Shown here one piece after another: positions 24,165-25,796 of a stretch of DNA of 25,796 nt. Source of the DNA: RGIG5579 sp045541915 (GTDB lineage Bacteria > Bacillota > Clostridia > Oscillospirales > SIG627); the NCBI GenBank assembly GCA_045541915.1, contig JAZQJZ010000029.1, forward strand, positions 1 through 25,796, read 5' to 3'. Positions within the stretch are counted from its first letter, which is position 1. Every line of letters starts with the position of its first letter. The notes beneath the pieces are model-generated. The model was not told the origin of the DNA, made no database searches, and worked only from the letters and a program-made list of their open reading frames with translations. Made by a program: the position numbers and the translations under genes.

Positions 24165-25664
24165 ATGGCAAAAATTAAAATCGGTTGGAGTGAGGTTGGT
24201 CTGCTTCCGGACGGAGTGAAAATCGACCTTGCTGGCCAGTTTTACGAGCGAATTACCAATCAGGTATTATCACCCCTTACCGTTACGGCTCTCGCCTTGG
24301 AATGTGGGGATGATTCTGTAATCTTTTGTTCATGCGATTTGATTTCTGTAAGCCACAAATTGGTTTTGGCAATCCGTGAAAATATGAAGAAAAGACCCGA
24401 TGTTCCTGCTGAGAAGGTTGTTGCGAGCGCAATTCATACGCATACCTCTCTTCAGTACAAGGATCGTAGCGATTCCGTCTCTGTTGGCTCCGTTTCTGCA
24501 CTGAGTATTATCAAAGAGATGCTTCCTGATGCAAAGTATGAAACTTTGGTATCCTATGCCGGTGAAGATCTTTTTATCGGACAGAAAGCGTTTGATTATG
24601 TAGCAGAAAGAATCGCGGAAGCGGCTATTAAGGCTTGGGATGCCAGATGCGAAGGAATGTATGCCACCGGATTTGGTCGCGCAGCGGTTGGTCTTTGCCG
24701 TCGCGTTTGCTTTGACGATGGTTCTGCAAAAATGTGGGGTGATACCAACTGCGCCAACTTTGATGAGCTGGAGGCTGGCAATGATAGTGGAATTGAATTG
24801 CTCTTTACATACGACACTGCAAAGAATCTGACTGGTGTGATTGCAAACATTGCTTGTCCCGCGCAGGTTTTGGAGCACCGTAGTATTATTTCTGCAGACT
24901 ATTGGGGAATGGTAAAAGAGAGAATCCGTGAAAAATACGGCGAGAATGTCTATCTTCTTTCTCTTTGCTCCGCTGCCGGTGATCAGTGTCCACGTGATAT
25001 GATCCGTTGGGTGGAGCCTGAAACGCCGATTAACGACCCTAACATTATTCGTGAGAACGTGACTGAAAGAACAGCAGATCCTTCCATGTTTGATATCAAG
25101 GGATGCGCTTTGATTGGTCGCAGAGTTGCAACAGAAATTTTCTATGCTCTTGAAGATGTAACCGAATATGTTTCCGATACGGTTCTTCGTCACAAATCCG
25201 AAATCATCGATGTTCCTCTTCGTCGCGTTACGGTTGGCGAATACGAAAAAGCTATGCGTGCCATGAAGGAATTTGCCATGGAGAACGGTAATCGCACCAT
25301 CAACTATGTGGATAAAGCGAGACTTCACATCCACGCTGGTGTTGTTTCTCGTTATCGTTTGCAGCAACAAGTGGATATGTTTGGCATCGAAGTGCATTTC
25401 TTGCGACTTGGAGATATTGCGTTTGCAACAAACCCTTATGAATTATTCTTGAATTACGGCAACCAAATGCGCGCCAGAATCAAAGCTCGTCAAACATTCT
25501 TAATCCAGCTTTGTTGCGGTGCTTACGGATATCTGCCCACTAAGAAGGCAGAAGATGGAAGTCACTATTCTGCTTATGTTTCCTCTGGTACTACCGGCCA
25601 TGTCGGCGGTGAAATCCTGGTTCGTAAAACTGTCCAGGTAATCAATGATATGATGAAATCATAA
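24165..25664 (+). CDS. Neutral/alkaline ceramidase-like (PF04734-type) hydrolase-family protein
   Basis: A 499-aa protein without signal peptide; ATG follows ATAGGAG. It resembles the N-terminal catalytic domain of neutral ceramidases: SAIHTHTS with H91 and H93 (zinc site), SADYWG with D245, and SAAGDQCPR near 265-275. At the second zinc-histidine position the family usual CHPT is ACPAQ here, with H238 six residues later, so the metal site is altered. It lacks the C-terminal immunoglobulin-like domain of true ceramidases. Many such proteins sit in sugar-catabolic clusters of gut bacteria and their substrates are unknown; an amide or ester on a sugar is as plausible as ceramide. It follows the isomerase-like gene by 20 nt in a two-gene operon, and its stop codon lies in a hairpin. 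Confidence 0.7.
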   Translation: MAKIKIGWSEVGLLPDGVKIDLAGQFYERITNQVLSPLTVTALALECGDDSVIFCSCDLISVSHKLVLAIRENMKKRPDVPAEKVVASAIHTHTSLQYKDRSDSVSVGSVSALSIIKEMLPDAKYETLVSYAGEDLFIGQKAFDYVAERIAEAAIKAWDARCEGMYATGFGRAAVGLCRRVCFDDGSAKMWGDTNCANFDELEAGNDSGIELLFTYDTAKNLTGVIANIACPAQVLEHRSIISADYWGMVKERIREKYGENVYLLSLCSAAGDQCPRDMIRWVEPETPINDPNIIRENVTERTADPSMFDIKGCALIGRRVATEIFYALEDVTEYVSDTVLRHKSEIIDVPLRRVTVGEYEKAMRAMKEFAMENGNRTINYVDKARLHIHAGVVSRYRLQQQVDMFGIEVHFLRLGDIAFATNPYELFLNYGNQMRARIKARQTFLIQLCCGAYGYLPTKKAEDGSHYSAYVSSGTTGHVGGEILVRKTVQVINDMMKS

Positions 25665-25685
25665 CCACCCGTCAAACGGGTGGTT
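25663..25685 (+). terminator. Hairpin overlapping the last stop codon
   Basis: A 9-bp perfect stem (25663-25671 with 25677-25685) with loop TCAAA; the stem starts within the TAA stop. The T run afterwards is only TTT, so it may be a terminator or the first hairpin of a mobile-element end. Confidence 0.55.
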
Positions 25686-25796
25686 TGCACAAGGGCTAAA
25701 AGCCCATGAGACTGACCCGCGTCTAAAGGCGCGGGCTTTCTCTTTGTTCAAGCCTTAGAGTCTTTGCCGCTTTGGCCACCCCTAAAGGGGTTTAAC
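25663..25796. mobile_element. Cluster of four hairpins, possible end of an IS200/IS605-type element (cut by window edge)
   Basis: Stems lie at 25663-25685, 25693-25705 (GGGCT/AGCCC), 25716-25735 (CCCGCGTC/GGCGCGGG with TAAA loop) and 25778-25791 (ACCCC/GGGGT with TAAA loop). The block is much richer in GC than its surroundings and has no ORF. Imperfect terminal hairpins replace inverted repeats in IS200/IS605 elements, and I recall similar GGGTGG-rich hairpin runs at such ends in Clostridia. No transposase is in view, so this remains provisional. Confidence 0.4.

Noticed and set aside
24330..25397. A 355-codon minus-strand open frame antisense to the ceramidase-like gene.
   Set aside because: It is explained by codon bias of the real gene; it has no family features, promoter or ribosome binding site.

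Overview
The window looks like a chromosomal segment of an uncultured gut or rumen Clostridia-type (Bacillota) bacterium. This rests on moderate-to-low GC, strong AGGAGG-type ribosome binding sites, a LytTR/GHKL two-component system, a very large Gram-positive wall protein with a sortase-type sorting signal, and many short rho-independent terminators shared by converging genes. No rRNA, tRNA, CRISPR array or complete mobile element was seen. The genus cannot be fixed from this sequence.

Region 1 (1-1360): a small membrane/zinc-ribbon protein cut by the left edge, a 319-base intergenic stretch with a terminator and degenerate short repeats, and a single-gene unit for a CMP-sialic-acid-type cytidylyltransferase (neuA-like).

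Region 2 (1364-10677): a surface-adhesion locus. A LytTR response regulator and GHKL histidine kinase run leftward. Divergent from them are a 114-aa protein resembling a degenerate receiver domain and a 2213-aa adhesin (signal peptide, VWA domain, DUF7601/Cna-B-like domain, nine FctA/Spy0128-like isopeptide repeats, RPQTG sorting signal). The divergent gap holds a direct repeat with 21-bp spacing, as LytTR regulators bind, just upstream of a -10 box. The simplest reading is that the two-component system controls the adhesin.

Region 3 (10730-14303): a stomatin/SPFH protein (QmcA-like), then a leftward operon of SDR dehydrogenase, AroD-like TIM-barrel enzyme and zinc-independent quinone oxidoreductase-like MDR. 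An AraC-type regulator is divergent from this operon.

Region 4 (15364-21595): a five-gene rightward operon with a good promoter and terminator: sialidase-like Asp-box protein, N-acylglucosamine 2-epimerase-family protein, YitT-family and YgjV-family membrane proteins, and a GH20-like hexosaminidase. None of the three enzymes has a signal peptide, so they probably act on small glycans already inside the cell.

Region 5 (21614-25664): a LacI-family repressor divergent from a two-gene operon for a FucI/AraA-fold isomerase-like protein and a neutral/alkaline-ceramidase-like protein. Palindromes in the gap are candidate operators. The window ends in a run of four GC-rich hairpins starting at the last stop codon, resembling the terminus of an IS200/IS605-type element.

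Together regions 3-5 read as an accessory carbohydrate (probably host-glycan or amino-sugar) catabolic island with two local regulators, beside a surface-adhesin locus. Substrates are inferred from family and context only.
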